This document shows, one piece after another, positions 8,260-16,902 of a stretch of 64,000 nt of DNA. The stretch spans positions 186,001 through 250,000 of the forward strand of contig JACKBS010000008.1 in the NCBI GenBank assembly GCA_020634435.1, in the 5' to 3' direction. The stretch is from Ardenticatenaceae bacterium. GTDB taxonomy: Bacteria > Chloroflexota > Anaerolineae > Promineifilales > Promineifilaceae. A program made the translations under genes and the position numbers. Numbering within the stretch: the stretch's first letter is position 1; each line of letters opens with the position of its first letter. The notes under the pieces were generated by a model. The model was not told the DNA's origin. It made no database searches and saw only the letters and a list, made by a program, of their open reading frames with translations.

Positions 8260-9954
8260 CTACGGTTCTTGCCTCGCGGCCATCACGTCGGCCTGCAAAC
8301 GCACGCTGTCTGGCGGTACGTTGAGCATCACCACCAGTTCATCGGCCAGATCGGCAAAGGCGGGAGCGGCCGTTTGTGAACCCCAGGGTGCTGTTTGTGG
8401 CCGGTCTAGCTTTACATAAACAATCAATTCTGGGTTTTCTGCTGGCAGCCAACCGATGAACGAACCGATGATGTCATCGGGTAGGTAGATGCCGTTTTCA
8501 GCAATCTGGGCCGTGCCGGTTTTGCCCGCAATGGTGTAGCCGTCAATTTGGGCTTCAAATACTTCACGGGCAACGGCCGTTGTGGCCATAGCTGTTACCT
8601 GGTCCGCCACTTCTGCGCTGATCGGGCGACCCAAGACGGTGGGTTCATGGACAAACGTGCCATTTTCGCCGTGAATCTCCTGCACCAGATACGGCTGCAT
8701 CATCACCCCACCGTTGGCCAGGGCAGAAACGGCCGTAATCATCTGCAACGGCGTAACGGCAATACCTTGTCCGTAAGCGTTGGTAGCCAGGAATGATTCC
8801 GTCCAGAACGCATCACCAGGCAGCGGCATCTGCCCCCCTGCTTCAGACATTAAATCCACCCCAGTCGGACGGCCAAAGCCGAAGCGCTGCAAATAATCGT
8901 AATAAACATCTGGCCCCATCATGGTAGACAGCGTTGCCGCGCCCACGTTGAGCGAACGGGCCAGCAAGGTGGTCATGTCGGTGGTGCCCGGTGCGCTGCG
9001 GTCCCAGTTGTATGTCTGGTGGCCACCCACTTCAATGACACCGGCATCGTAGTAGGTCGAATTTGGCGTGACCACACCCGAATCCAGCGCGGAAGCCATG
9101 GTAATGAGCTTCATCACCGAGCCCGGCTCGTGCTGCTTGCTCACGGCCGGATTCAGCAGCAAGGTGGGATCCGCATCATAAAAATCGCTCGGCGAATAGC
9201 AGGGCGCGCTGGCCATTGCCAAAATTGCGCCCGTTTTGGGATTCATCACAATGATGCTGCCGCTAACGGCGCGGTATTCCTGTAGGGCGTTCCGCAAATG
9301 TTCTTCCACCACGTACTGCAAAGAGCGGTCAATGGTTAAAACCAGGTCAGCCCCTTCATGCGCGATGACGCTTTGTTGGGAGGTGAGGGGGGAAATATTG
9401 ACGACGGCGCTGGCGGCTTCACCTGCCAGTTCACGCTGGTAATACCCTTCCAAGCCGCTGCCGCCGTTGCCGTCAAAATCAACATAGCCCAGCGTGTGGC
9501 ACAACATATCGTCTTGTGGGTAAAAGCGGCGCGGCAGAGGATCGATTTGCAGCCCTTCGTAGGGCAGCGCTCGCACCAAATCGGCGACTTCGGTTGAGAC
9601 TCGGCCAGAGAGCATGGCAAAGGATTGATCGGATTGTAGTACGCCCAAAATTTCGTAGCGCGACTGCTCCAAAATGGGGGCCAGCGCCGTGGCTAACTCT
9701 TCGGGTTCCGTTACCAGTCGCGGAGAGACGCCAATCTGGTAATCGGCGGTGTTGGCCGCCAGAACGGCCCCGTTGCGATCGTAAATGGAGCCGCGTTCTG
9801 GCTTGGCTACCACCAATATTTCATCGCCAGCCCGCTCAGCCCACTCTGGCCCCTGTACGACCTGAAACGCCACAAGCCGCCCTACAATAATGAGGGCGGC
9901 AAAGATAAGCGCAACTACGACTATCCACATCCGTCGTTTTTGACTACTGTTCAC
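8260..9954 (-). CDS. ftsI: Class B penicillin-binding protein, FtsI/SpoVD type transpeptidase
   Basis: Septal peptidoglycan DD-transpeptidase, 564 residues, anchored by one N-terminal membrane segment (residues 9-29). The dimerisation domain starts at PERGSIYDRNGAVLA (about 52-66). The transpeptidase domain has all three catalytic motifs: SVMK (Ser279, Lys282), SLN (334-336) and KTG (478-480). No PASTA repeats follow. The gene overlaps the ftsL-like gene by 11 bases, the usual neighbour pair. Named FtsI by context. Confidence 0.92.
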   Translation of the reverse strand: MNSSQKRRMWIVVVALIFAALIIVGRLVAFQVVQGPEWAERAGDEILVVAKPERGSIYDRNGAVLAANTADYQIGVSPRLVTEPEELATALAPILEQSRYEILGVLQSDQSFAMLSGRVSTEVADLVRALPYEGLQIDPLPRRFYPQDDMLCHTLGYVDFDGNGGSGLEGYYQRELAGEAASAVVNISPLTSQQSVIAHEGADLVLTIDRSLQYVVEEHLRNALQEYRAVSGSIIVMNPKTGAILAMASAPCYSPSDFYDADPTLLLNPAVSKQHEPGSVMKLITMASALDSGVVTPNSTYYDAGVIEVGGHQTYNWDRSAPGTTDMTTLLARSLNVGAATLSTMMGPDVYYDYLQRFGFGRPTGVDLMSEAGGQMPLPGDAFWTESFLATNAYGQGIAVTPLQMITAVSALANGGVMMQPYLVQEIHGENGTFVHEPTVLGRPISAEVADQVTAMATTAVAREVFEAQIDGYTIAGKTGTAQIAENGIYLPDDIIGSFIGWLPAENPELIVYVKLDRPQTAPWGSQTAAPAFADLADELVVMLNVPPDSVRLQADVMAARQEP

Positions 9955-10417
9955 GTGCTTCGCCTCTTATGAAGTCGCTAAAGCGGCTGCGCAGGTACAG
10001 CCATAGCGCTTCTCGAACATTTTCGGCCGGTGGCGGAACGGCCGTTGCCTGCGGCAAAATTTCTAGTGGATCGCTTACTGCTTCCTCAACCGGATAGTCC
10101 GGCACAATAATGTACTCAATGTCGTCTGGGCTGGCTTCAACAAACCCTAAACGAACAGCCTCCGCTTGCAGACGATCTAACGCCTGGGCAGCGGCAATAT
10201 CGCGTTCCAGATCGTTGTTTTCCCGCTTGAGTTCGGCCAGATCGTTTTGCAAGATTTGCACCCGGCGACCCACGGCGGCGATGCGGCTGGCCTGGCTAAC
10301 GTACACAGTGCCCAGCAGGGCAGCTAAAACCAAAATAACGCCCCAACCTAAAGCCGCCTGGGCTTCAGTGAGGGCGTTGAGCCGTTTAAGCTGTTCTCTG
10401 GTTTGCCGTGCCATCAT
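9944..10417 (-). CDS. ftsL: FtsL/DivIC-like septum protein
   Basis: Small bitopic protein of 157 residues: a short basic N-terminus, one membrane segment (about residues 23-43) and a coiled coil (about 48-95, rich in Leu/Glu/Arg), then a Pro/Ala-rich tail that ends in a predicted amphipathic stretch. This is the architecture of FtsL/DivIC subunits of the divisome FtsQLB complex. Sequence identity in this family is low, so the call rests on topology and its place between rsmH and ftsI. The tail of about 60 residues after the coiled coil is longer than in most FtsL. Confidence 0.75.
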   Translation of the reverse strand: MMARQTREQLKRLNALTEAQAALGWGVILVLAALLGTVYVSQASRIAAVGRRVQILQNDLAELKRENNDLERDIAAAQALDRLQAEAVRLGFVEASPDDIEYIIVPDYPVEEAVSDPLEILPQATAVPPPAENVREALWLYLRSRFSDFIRGEAREQ

Positions 10418-10419
10418 AG

Positions 10420-10487
10420 TTTTAGTTTTTAGTGGTTGGTTGCTCGTGGTTGGCTTGCGTTTTACTAGCCACTACAACTAGCCACTT
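10420..10487. repeat. Intergenic hairpin array of GTGGTTGG/CTAGCCACT units
   Basis: The rsmH-ftsL gap holds TAGTGGTTGGTTG, CGTGGTTGGC and then CTAGCCACTACAACTAGCCACT, partly complementary words like those at 4289-4352. No promoter is evident. Confidence 0.5.
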
Positions 10488-10489
10488 GC

Positions 10490-11410
10490 CTACTTCTTCT
10501 CAATTACTCTCAGCCGGGCGCTGCGGCTGCGGCTGTTTTGGGCAATTTCTTCAGCTGAAGCCTGCACCGCTTTGCGGGTGATAAGCCGGAATTTGGCCTC
10601 TCCACCGCAGGTACAAACTGGTTGTTCGGGCGGGCAGGTACAATCCTGGCTCAGCTCGCGAAAGGTCTGTTTTACAAAGCGATCTTCCAGCGAATGAAAG
10701 CTGATGACGGCCAAACGGCCGTTCTGCCCCAATAACTCTAGCGCAGCCAGCACCCCGGTTTCAACCGTTTCTAATTCCCGGTTCACGGCGATGCGTAATG
10801 CCTGGAAAACCTGGGTGGCCGGATGAATCCGACCGCGCCGGTGCACGGTTTGGGCAATCTTGTCAGCGAGTTGGGTGGTGGTAGCGAACGGCCGTTCCGC
10901 CACAATCATCCGGGCAATCTTCCGACTGCTCTTCTCCTCGCCGTAGCGCCAAAAAATATCGGCCAGGGCAGTTTCATCTAAATTGTTAACCAGATCAGCG
11001 GCCGTTTCCCCCTGGCTCGTATCAAACCGCATATCCAGAGGACCTTCCTTCATAAAGGAAAAGCCGCGCTGCGCGTCGTCTAGCTGGCGAGAAGAAAGCC
11101 CCAGGTCCAGCAAGATGCCATCGACCTGCGTAAAGCCGTGCGCTGGAGCTGCCTGACCCATCTCGGCATAGCTGGCATGTACATAAGTGACCCGCTCGCC
11201 AAACGATGCTAGCTGCTGTTTTGCAAAAGCAATGGCTTCTGCATCTTTGTCAAAGACCAAAATGCGCCCCGAGGGCGCGGATTGTGCCAACAGTCCGGCG
11301 GTATGGCCACCGGCTCCCAGCGTGCCGTCGATGTAACGGCCGTTTGCCTTTGGCGGTAACAGCGCCAGCACTTCATCGAAGAGAACCGGGATGTGGGCGG
11401 AACTGTTCAT
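10490..11410 (-). CDS. rsmH: 16S rRNA (cytosine(1402)-N4)-methyltransferase RsmH (MraW)
   Basis: SAM-dependent methyltransferase acting on C1402 of 16S rRNA in the P site. 306 residues. It starts MNSSAHIPVLFDEVL, has the SAM loop DGTLGAGGHTAGLL, the family motif ILLDLGLSSRQLDDAQRGFS, the insert region RGRIHPATQVFQALRIAVN and the C-terminal SFHSLEDRFVKQTFR. A Cys cluster (CTCPPEQPVCTCGGEAKF) near the C-terminus resembles the one in many RsmH proteins. Second gene of the dcw cluster. Confidence 0.95.
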   Translation of the reverse strand: MNSSAHIPVLFDEVLALLPPKANGRYIDGTLGAGGHTAGLLAQSAPSGRILVFDKDAEAIAFAKQQLASFGERVTYVHASYAEMGQAAPAHGFTQVDGILLDLGLSSRQLDDAQRGFSFMKEGPLDMRFDTSQGETAADLVNNLDETALADIFWRYGEEKSSRKIARMIVAERPFATTTQLADKIAQTVHRRGRIHPATQVFQALRIAVNRELETVETGVLAALELLGQNGRLAVISFHSLEDRFVKQTFRELSQDCTCPPEQPVCTCGGEAKFRLITRKAVQASAEEIAQNSRSRSARLRVIEKK

Positions 11411-11468
11411 AGGGATAAGTTCTCAGGCGTGTCGGTGCTTACGCAAACACCCGCGCCTGGTCATATGC

Positions 11469-11894
11469 TTAAATCCCCAAATCTTCCCAACGAGCTGCGT
11501 CGCCGTCGCTTTCGATGTCGTTGCGTACGGTGTCCCATGCTTCGTTGCTCCACAGTTCCAGGTAGTTAAACATACCGGCGATCACCACATCATTTTCAAT
11601 CTTGGCAAACTCACGCAGGTAGGGGGGCAGCAAAATGCGCCCCTGCCGATCTGGCACCAGATCAACCGCGCCAGAAAAGACACGCCGTCGGAAAGCACGC
11701 ACATCTTCATCGGACAACGGCCGTTGGGCAATGCGTTCAGCCAGCTCTTGCCAGCCATCCATGGGGAACAGCATCAGGTTCTGATCAAAGCCGCGCGTCA
11801 CCACCAACCCTGCGGCTAGCAGGTTGCGAAACTTGGCCGGAATAGTAATCCGGCCTTTGTCATCAATGGTGTGCGTGTATTCGCCTAAGAACAT
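11469..11894 (-). CDS. mraZ: Transcriptional regulator MraZ
   Basis: DNA-binding regulator of the dcw cluster, 141 residues, with two SpoVT/AbrB-like halves, each with a signature: DDKGRITIPAKFR (residues 11-23) and DRQGRILLPPYLREF (about 83-97). It starts MFLGEYTHTIDDKG, typical of MraZ. It is the first gene of the cluster, and its own operator (four GTGG boxes at 11981-12014) lies about 90 bases upstream, so autoregulation is likely. Confidence 0.95.
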   Translation of the reverse strand: MFLGEYTHTIDDKGRITIPAKFRNLLAAGLVVTRGFDQNLMLFPMDGWQELAERIAQRPLSDEDVRAFRRRVFSGAVDLVPDRQGRILLPPYLREFAKIENDVVIAGMFNYLELWSNEAWDTVRNDIESDGDAARWEDLGI

Positions 11895-11940
11895 ACTTGA
11901 TTATCTCGGTAAAAACTAGAACACTTGTTCTGATTGCCCC

Positions 11941-12014
11941 ATTTTAGCATAAACTTTCAGGAATTTTACGCTATTTTGCACCACAATGCCCCACTTTTAA
12001 CCACAATAGGCCAC
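11941..12014 (-). promoter_or_regulatory. mraZ promoter with four-box MraZ operator
   Basis: On the minus strand GTGG recurs with exact 10-base period: the complements CCAC start at 11981, 11991, 12001 and 12011. Known MraZ operators are tandem TGGGN/GTGG boxes with 10-bp period. About 35 bases downstream is an extended -10 sequence TGCTAAAAT (hexamer at 11946-11941), which leaves a leader of about 40 bases before the mraZ ATG. I see no good -35. Confidence 0.85.
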
Positions 12015-12126
12015 AGTATACACCAAAGGCAACATAATGTGAAGTACTGCTCAAACTTTTAAGGTGTTGCTTTGTGTCTTTAGGAAAAACGGGTAATAAC
12101 GCGGAACGAATTTCGGTGAGGTTTGT

Positions 12127-12160
12127 CCCACAATGCCCCACGTGGGCGTAATAATGTGGG
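12127..12160 (-). promoter_or_regulatory. Second GTGG cluster upstream of mraZ
   Basis: Two more CCCAC words at 12127 and 12137, again 10 bases apart, the second merging into the palindrome CCCACGTGGG. GTGGG also occurs on the other strand near 12155. This may be an auxiliary MraZ site about 110 bases further upstream. The rest of the gap (12015-12126) shows nothing I can name. Confidence 0.45.
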
Positions 12161-12179
12161 TGGCTGGCGGAAAAAAGGC

Positions 12180-12212
12180 AAAAAAAAGCTCCGGGAGGAA
12201 AGGGCCCGGAGC
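12180..12212 (-). terminator. Rho-independent terminator after the 12366-13130 gene
   Basis: Read on the minus strand: GCTCCGGG, 9-base loop, CCCGGAGC, then eight T. It insulates the mraZ promoter from the upstream minus-strand pair. Confidence 0.88.
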
Positions 12213-12365
12213 AGGAAGGAGGAGGAAAACGAGTTGAAAAAGCAATTCAGCCTTACACTTAAGATAATATATAATTTCCATAGCAAAATAAATGGGATTT
12301 TGACCCTATGACAGGAGGACTACTGGTGGTCGGTCCGCAGCTATCGGTGAACGGTAAAGAAGCGA

Positions 12366-13130
12366 TTACCCGTCAAAGCGGGAGTCGTCGAGGCGTTTTT
12401 GCCAGCGATTCTCATTGTCCAAATCATCATGTTGAGATGGGTTTTGGGCGGCTTCGGCTTCTTGCAGGGCTTCAACGGCCGCATTGAGCACATCGGGGTG
12501 CATGGCACGTACCAGGCTCCACTTGCCGCAGTGGGGGCAGCGATCATATTTGCCAACTACCATGTTTAGGCCCCAGATGTGCCGGGCAAATGGTTTGCCA
12601 CATTTGGGACAAATGGTGCCGCCAAAAGGACCGTTCACATTGCCCACAGAACCGCCACTGGCTTTGGCGCTGCGGTTGGCAATCCACATGGAGACCAGAA
12701 TGCCGCTCAAGGATATGGCCAGGATGGGTACAACAATGGTGAGCACAGAGCGGTTCGCTTCACTGCTGGATAGAAAATTGCGGCTAATGCTGTTGGAGGT
12801 GAGCTCGCGGCCGTCTTGCGTGATGCCCGTGGCATAGAGGGTGTGCATCCCATCTGCGAAGCTGCCCGTTTTGAACTGAAGCCGAAACGGCGCTTCGCTA
12901 TCTTCACCAACGAGCTGTTCATCTATATAAAAGGAAACCTTAGCCAGATTGTCTGGCCCACTCACGCGGAAGGAGAAGGTGCCCTGAATACCGGTAGCCA
13001 GCCCGGTGCCAAAATCTCGGCTGAGGCTGAGTGTTAATTCATCTTCCGGTTGGGCAACGGCCGTTCCTACCCCAAAAATTAGACTAACGATGACAACAAA
13101 CCAGAGTGACCACCGTTTTTGCCGCAACAT
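12366..13130 (-). CDS. Secreted/membrane protein with Ig-like domain and cytoplasmic zinc ribbon
   Basis: 254 residues of unknown function. A signal peptide (residues 6-26, cleavage near AVA-QPED) is followed by a beta-rich domain of about 90 residues resembling bacterial Ig-like modules (VSFYIDEQLVGEDSEAPFRL; GMHTLYATGITQDGREL). Then come one membrane segment (about 128-150), and a likely cytoplasmic four-Cys zinc ribbon: CPKCGKPFARHIWG and later CPHCGKWS. An acidic tail ends the protein. It lies 2 bases after the death-like-domain protein, so the two are probably one transcript. Topology is inferred from the order signal, Ig, membrane, zinc ribbon. Confidence 0.7.
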   Translation of the reverse strand: MLRQKRWSLWFVVIVSLIFGVGTAVAQPEDELTLSLSRDFGTGLATGIQGTFSFRVSGPDNLAKVSFYIDEQLVGEDSEAPFRLQFKTGSFADGMHTLYATGITQDGRELTSNSISRNFLSSSEANRSVLTIVVPILAISLSGILVSMWIANRSAKASGGSVGNVNGPFGGTICPKCGKPFARHIWGLNMVVGKYDRCPHCGKWSLVRAMHPDVLNAAVEALQEAEAAQNPSQHDDLDNENRWQKRLDDSRFDG

Positions 13131-13132
13131 TT

Positions 13133-13972
13133 CTAGCTTTCCTTTGCTGATGCAGCATTTTTCTGCATCAAAGCAATCAATTCATCCACCCGGTTGCGCC
13201 GATAGAGGTGGTGCAGCAGGTCACGCACCTTCGACTTTTTGCTGGTGACATTGAGCTGCTCCCAGTCGATGCCGAGGGCAACGGCCGTTTTTTGCAGCTT
13301 TTCCAAATCGTAATGGGCCAGCAGATAGTGGCGCAAAATGGTGGGCGGCGACTCCAGTGAGATTTTTTCCAGGCGAGGCAGCGATTCTGGGGCGGGTGGT
13401 GTGAGGATGCGCTCTACCGCCAGGGCCAACTGCCCGGTTTGCCCGCGCTGCGCGGTCAGTTCCATGACATTGATGATGAGCTGCTGCATATCTTGCTGTA
13501 AGTTCATCACTTCGTTGTCGCGAATGCCCAGATCAAACAGCAGGTCCAGCACGTCGTCCCGGCTCAACCGGTCGCGAATCTCCTCGAAGATCATTTGCCG
13601 GTCGAACGCGGTGCCAGTTTCATCGGTGCCAGGGGAAAATTGTACGGCCGTATTGCTCTGTGGTGGCGTGGGGGGCGATGTGGGGGAAACGGCCGTTGCT
13701 GCCGGATTTTGTTGCACCAGGGTTTGGATTGGCTGGAACAGGCTGAACAACCAATACGCCGCACCGCCAATCAACAGCCCAGAGATCACATAAAAGAAGA
13801 AGCCAAACTGGGCCAGCATGTCATCCCGGTTGAAGGTTCCCAGAAAGGTATCTAGCAGCACGGCTGAGGTGATCGTGAGCAAACCAACACCCCAGGTTAA
13901 GTTTTGTTTGCGCCAAAACATGAATAAAAATGCGGCCATGACCGCAAATTTTAGGATTAATCCAATGAGCAT
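13133..13972 (-). CDS. Membrane protein with two effector-associated (death-like) domains
   Basis: 279 residues. Three hydrophobic segments occupy about residues 1-90, then a Pro/Thr/Ala linker. Two helical repeats follow: residues about 127-190 (IRDRLSRDDVLDLLFDLGI...) and about 210-272 (LRHYLLAHYDLEKLQKTAVA, LGIDWEQL, LLHHLYRRNRVDELIALM). The pattern of an initial L..L, then D.E.L..L..DLGID...L, then a RRGR.DELI end is that of effector-associated domains (EAD1-type), bacterial adaptor domains described in conflict and signalling systems. Assignment is from pattern memory only. No enzymatic domain is seen here, so it may be a membrane-bound adaptor. Start MLIGLILKF is the only sensible ATG. 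Confidence 0.55.
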   Translation of the reverse strand: MLIGLILKFAVMAAFLFMFWRKQNLTWGVGLLTITSAVLLDTFLGTFNRDDMLAQFGFFFYVISGLLIGGAAYWLFSLFQPIQTLVQQNPAATAVSPTSPPTPPQSNTAVQFSPGTDETGTAFDRQMIFEEIRDRLSRDDVLDLLFDLGIRDNEVMNLQQDMQQLIINVMELTAQRGQTGQLALAVERILTPPAPESLPRLEKISLESPPTILRHYLLAHYDLEKLQKTAVALGIDWEQLNVTSKKSKVRDLLHHLYRRNRVDELIALMQKNAASAKES

Positions 13973-14078
13973 AGAGTCCCTCTACAGTCGAGCAGCTGCT
14001 TGCCGCTTCGGAACGGGATTGTAGCATTGCATGAAGTTGGTGCAAGAACGGCCGTCTCCCATCTACAAACCCCTAATG

Positions 14079-14108
14079 TTGACATAAACCAAAAGCGAGT
14101 GGTATCAT
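14079..14108 (+). promoter_or_regulatory. Promoter of the GH-like lipoprotein gene, leaderless design
   Basis: TTGACA at 14079-14084, 18-base spacer, TATCAT at 14103-14108. The ATG follows after 7 bases, so transcription would start at or next to the start codon. Confidence 0.75.
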
Positions 14109-14115
14109 ACCGCCC

Positions 14116-15405
14116 ATGCCTGTGACCAAATCTGGCAAGTTCCTGCTTCTGTGCTGTTTGTTTTTACTGCTGACCCAGGCTGCCTGCGGCGAGCAGGCTG
14201 TTCTCCCAACCTTGGTTGCCCCAATTTCTCTGCCGCAAGCAGTAGAAGAAGCGGTAGCTATCAACGTGCCTGCCACATTTACACCCCCTCCCCCCGGAGC
14301 GACTATCGATCCCCGGCTGAATTTTGGTGATAACTCGCCGCTCAGCGCAACGATGACGCCCAGCAGTACGCCCATTTTGCCCAGCCGGACGCCAACACCC
14401 ACGCCAACCTACACCCCAACTTATACACCCACACCAACCTCGACCCCTTCCCCTACGCCGTTTGGTTGGACCGGGCCAGTTCCGCCTTATTTGCAAGGCG
14501 ATCCCAATCGCAGCAAGCTGAGCATCCACGTCATCTTCAACAACGATCCACGCATTATGGAGTTTGTCCGTCAGGCCCAGCCGGTGGTCATTAAAGCTGT
14601 AGATGATTTTGGCTTTCTGGCGGAGGTAGAACAGGTCTCCCCCTACACCATCATCGTGGGGCGGCGGAATTGGGGATCGCAAGAATATGTTGGCAATCCA
14701 GAGGAAGAGGCCCGCAAATTTGTGCAGGCACAGCTGCGCCAATACCAGCTCAATCCGGCGGTGGACTTTTGGGAAGGGTGGAATGAGCCTGACCCTGGCC
14801 CAGACCGTATGGTCTGGTTTGCCCGGTTTGAAGCAGAGCGCGTGCGCGAACTGGCGCGATATGGTTTTCGGGCGGCCATTGGCGGCTTTCCTACCGGCGT
14901 GCCCGAGATGAATGAATTTGCCCAATTCCTCCCGGCCATTCAAACAGCGATAGAGCATGGTGGCATCTTGACCCTTCATGAGTACAGCGCCCCGGTCATC
15001 ACCCAAGGTTATGGCAGCGCTTTGCCTGGCTATCCCTTTCATGCCGATCGCGGTTCGCTTACCTTCCGCTACCGTTGGTATTACGAGGAGTTTCTGATTC
15101 CTAACAATCTGGTCATTCCGCTGGTCATTTCAGAAGCGGGCATTGATGGAGTATTGGGCGATCGGCCAGGCCCGGCAGGCAAAGGGTGGGCTGATTTTCA
15201 GGAGTATGCCGTGGCCCAAGGGTGGGGCAGCAATGGGATTGATGCATTTATCAACCAACTGGCCTGGTATGACAACGGGGTGCGTTACGATGACTATGTC
15301 TTGGGCTTCACTGTTTTTACGGCTGGCCCGGTAGCTCAATGGGGGCCGTATGATATTGGGCCGGTCTTGCCACGCATGGCCGACTATGTGCGTAATTTCC
15401 GCTAA
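14116..15405 (+). CDS. Lipoprotein with glycoside hydrolase-like TIM-barrel domain
   Basis: 429 residues. The N-terminal signal ends in a lipobox-like QAAC (Cys24), then comes a low-complexity Thr/Pro linker (about 80-115), which suggests surface display. The C-terminal domain resembles clan A glycosidases (GH39/GH5-like): FWEGWNEPDPG gives a candidate acid/base Glu224 after Asn, and VISEAGIDG a candidate nucleophile Glu340. The surrounding YRWYYEEFL and the late strand GFTVFTAGPVAQWG fit a (beta/alpha)8 barrel. The substrate is not readable. The ATG at 14116 is supported by the promoter position. Confidence 0.7.
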   Translation: MPVTKSGKFLLLCCLFLLLTQAACGEQAVLPTLVAPISLPQAVEEAVAINVPATFTPPPPGATIDPRLNFGDNSPLSATMTPSSTPILPSRTPTPTPTYTPTYTPTPTSTPSPTPFGWTGPVPPYLQGDPNRSKLSIHVIFNNDPRIMEFVRQAQPVVIKAVDDFGFLAEVEQVSPYTIIVGRRNWGSQEYVGNPEEEARKFVQAQLRQYQLNPAVDFWEGWNEPDPGPDRMVWFARFEAERVRELARYGFRAAIGGFPTGVPEMNEFAQFLPAIQTAIEHGGILTLHEYSAPVITQGYGSALPGYPFHADRGSLTFRYRWYYEEFLIPNNLVIPLVISEAGIDGVLGDRPGPAGKGWADFQEYAVAQGWGSNGIDAFINQLAWYDNGVRYDDYVLGFTVFTAGPVAQWGPYDIGPVLPRMADYVRNFR

Positions 15406-15501
15406 CGGCCTTCCCCCCCACTGCAACCTTTTCGCTGTTGAGACGTATAAATATTGGATTTTGGCCAACAGGCCAAATGGTATGTTGTGTAAGGATGATT
15501 T

Positions 15502-15927
15502 ATGGACGAAAAGGAAAAAAAGCCCTTGATGAGCTTGGAAACGATTGCCGGGAAACGTAAAGACCCCGGATTTTTTCGCGAAGTTTGGCAGCAGATTCGC
15601 CTGGTTTATTATCTGCTGCGCGATCCCGAAGTGCCGTTTTATTTGAAGCTGGTGCCCTTTGTGGCCGTTGTTTACCTCTTCTGGCCGGTAGATTTTTTGC
15701 CAGATATTTTGCCTTTCTTAGGCCAGCTAGATGATTTTACGGCGCTGTTGGTTGGCTCTAAAGTGTTTATTGAGCTGGCCCCACCGCACGTGGTGGCTCG
15801 TTATATGGACGAGATTCGGGCGGCCGATGGCTTTGGTCCAGACACTGATGTCGATGAAAAAATCATCATCGATCCTCACCCGGAACTGCTGCCCAAAGAA
15901 AAAGACCAGGTAGAACCTGATCTTTAA
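15502..15927 (+). CDS. YkvA-family (DUF1232) membrane protein
   Basis: 141 residues. The centre carries the DUF1232 core: FYLKLVPFVAVVYLFWPVDFLPDILPFLGQLDD, i.e. two short hydrophobic segments with the PxDxxPD signature. The N-terminal 45 residues and the C-terminal tail are charged and probably cytoplasmic. Function of the family is unknown. Monocistronic, followed by a clear terminator. Confidence 0.85.
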   Translation: MDEKEKKPLMSLETIAGKRKDPGFFREVWQQIRLVYYLLRDPEVPFYLKLVPFVAVVYLFWPVDFLPDILPFLGQLDDFTALLVGSKVFIELAPPHVVARYMDEIRAADGFGPDTDVDEKIIIDPHPELLPKEKDQVEPDL

Positions 15928-15958
15928 TGAGCAAAAGCGGTAACTGAAGAAAATTTAG

Positions 15959-15989
15959 ACCCGGCGCTGCAAAGTGCCGGGTTTTTGTT
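15959..15989 (+). terminator. Rho-independent terminator after the YkvA gene
   Basis: ACCCGGC, 10-base loop, GCCGGGT, then TTTTGTTTT. It ends where the convergent FHA gene ends. Confidence 0.88.
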
Positions 15990-16712
15990 TTAGACCAGAT
16001 TTAATGCCTCTAAAAGTTTGTCCCCGCCGATAAACCACATGTACAGCAGGAAGGCACAACAGCAGAGCAAAACCAGCGCCACAGAAACGGCAATGATCGT
16101 ATTGCGCCGCTTCTTGCCGGCGGCTTCGCTGTCGCTGGGGGCGGGCACAAACGGTGCGGGCGCAGCTGCCGGGGGGCGAACGGGCGGCGGTGACGGCAGT
16201 GAGACGGGTGGCGGTGGCGGGGTGAAGGGCGGCGAGGGGTCGGGTTCCCAATCGGAAGGAATTTCGGGTTCCTCATCAAAGTGGGGCAAGTCGGGAACGG
16301 CCGCTTTCCATTCATCATCTGTTTCGGCCATATCGTGGTGCGGTGCCATGCCCGCCAGACCACTTTGGTCGATCATCGTGGCATCCAACGCATCGCCAGT
16401 GGGGACTAGCGTGTAGATGACCGTCACGCCGCTGCCCATGCTGATGGTGTAGCCTGGTTTCAGATCGGCCGGTTCTGCGGCCAGCCGCTCGCCATTGACA
16501 AAGGTGCCGTTGGTGCTGCCTAAGTCTTGCACCTGGTACCCGCCCTCATCCAGACGCGTAAAGCGGGCATGCTGGCGCGAAACTTCCGGGTCGTTTAGCA
16601 CGATGTCTGAGACGGGGTCACGCCCGATGGTAAGAGAAAGTGTTTCTAATATGAAGGTTTCGCCAACTTTGGGACCTTTGCGAACTGTGAGTTGGTATAG
16701 CGTATCTGCCAC
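15990..16712 (-). CDS. FHA-domain protein with C-terminal membrane anchor
   Basis: 240 residues. Residues about 5-100 form a forkhead-associated domain, which binds phosphothreonine peptides: LTIGRDPVSDIVLNDPEVSR with QHARF, and GSTNGTFVNGERL. It continues with an acidic segment, a long Pro-rich linker (about 155-200), and one membrane segment near the C-terminus (IIAVSVALVLLCCCAFLLYM), so the FHA domain is cytoplasmic. A Ser/Thr kinase partner is expected but none is in this window. Confidence 0.88.
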   Translation of the reverse strand: MADTLYQLTVRKGPKVGETFILETLSLTIGRDPVSDIVLNDPEVSRQHARFTRLDEGGYQVQDLGSTNGTFVNGERLAAEPADLKPGYTISMGSGVTVIYTLVPTGDALDATMIDQSGLAGMAPHHDMAETDDEWKAAVPDLPHFDEEPEIPSDWEPDPSPPFTPPPPPVSLPSPPPVRPPAAAPAPFVPAPSDSEAAGKKRRNTIIAVSVALVLLCCCAFLLYMWFIGGDKLLEALNLV

Positions 16713-16902
16713 GGCCGTTTCCTTTTTTGCTGCGTGTTTGTGAAGATTCAGAGTTTAAATGATAGGTAATAAATGATGTTTGTATTTTGGCGGAGAGGCT
16801 GCCAAAAAAAATTTTGTGATTGATGGTACCGCATCGTCTCTAAAAGAGATGGCACCTTGCGTTGAGCATTTTAACCAAAATAGACGGTGCTTGGCAAGTT
16901 GA

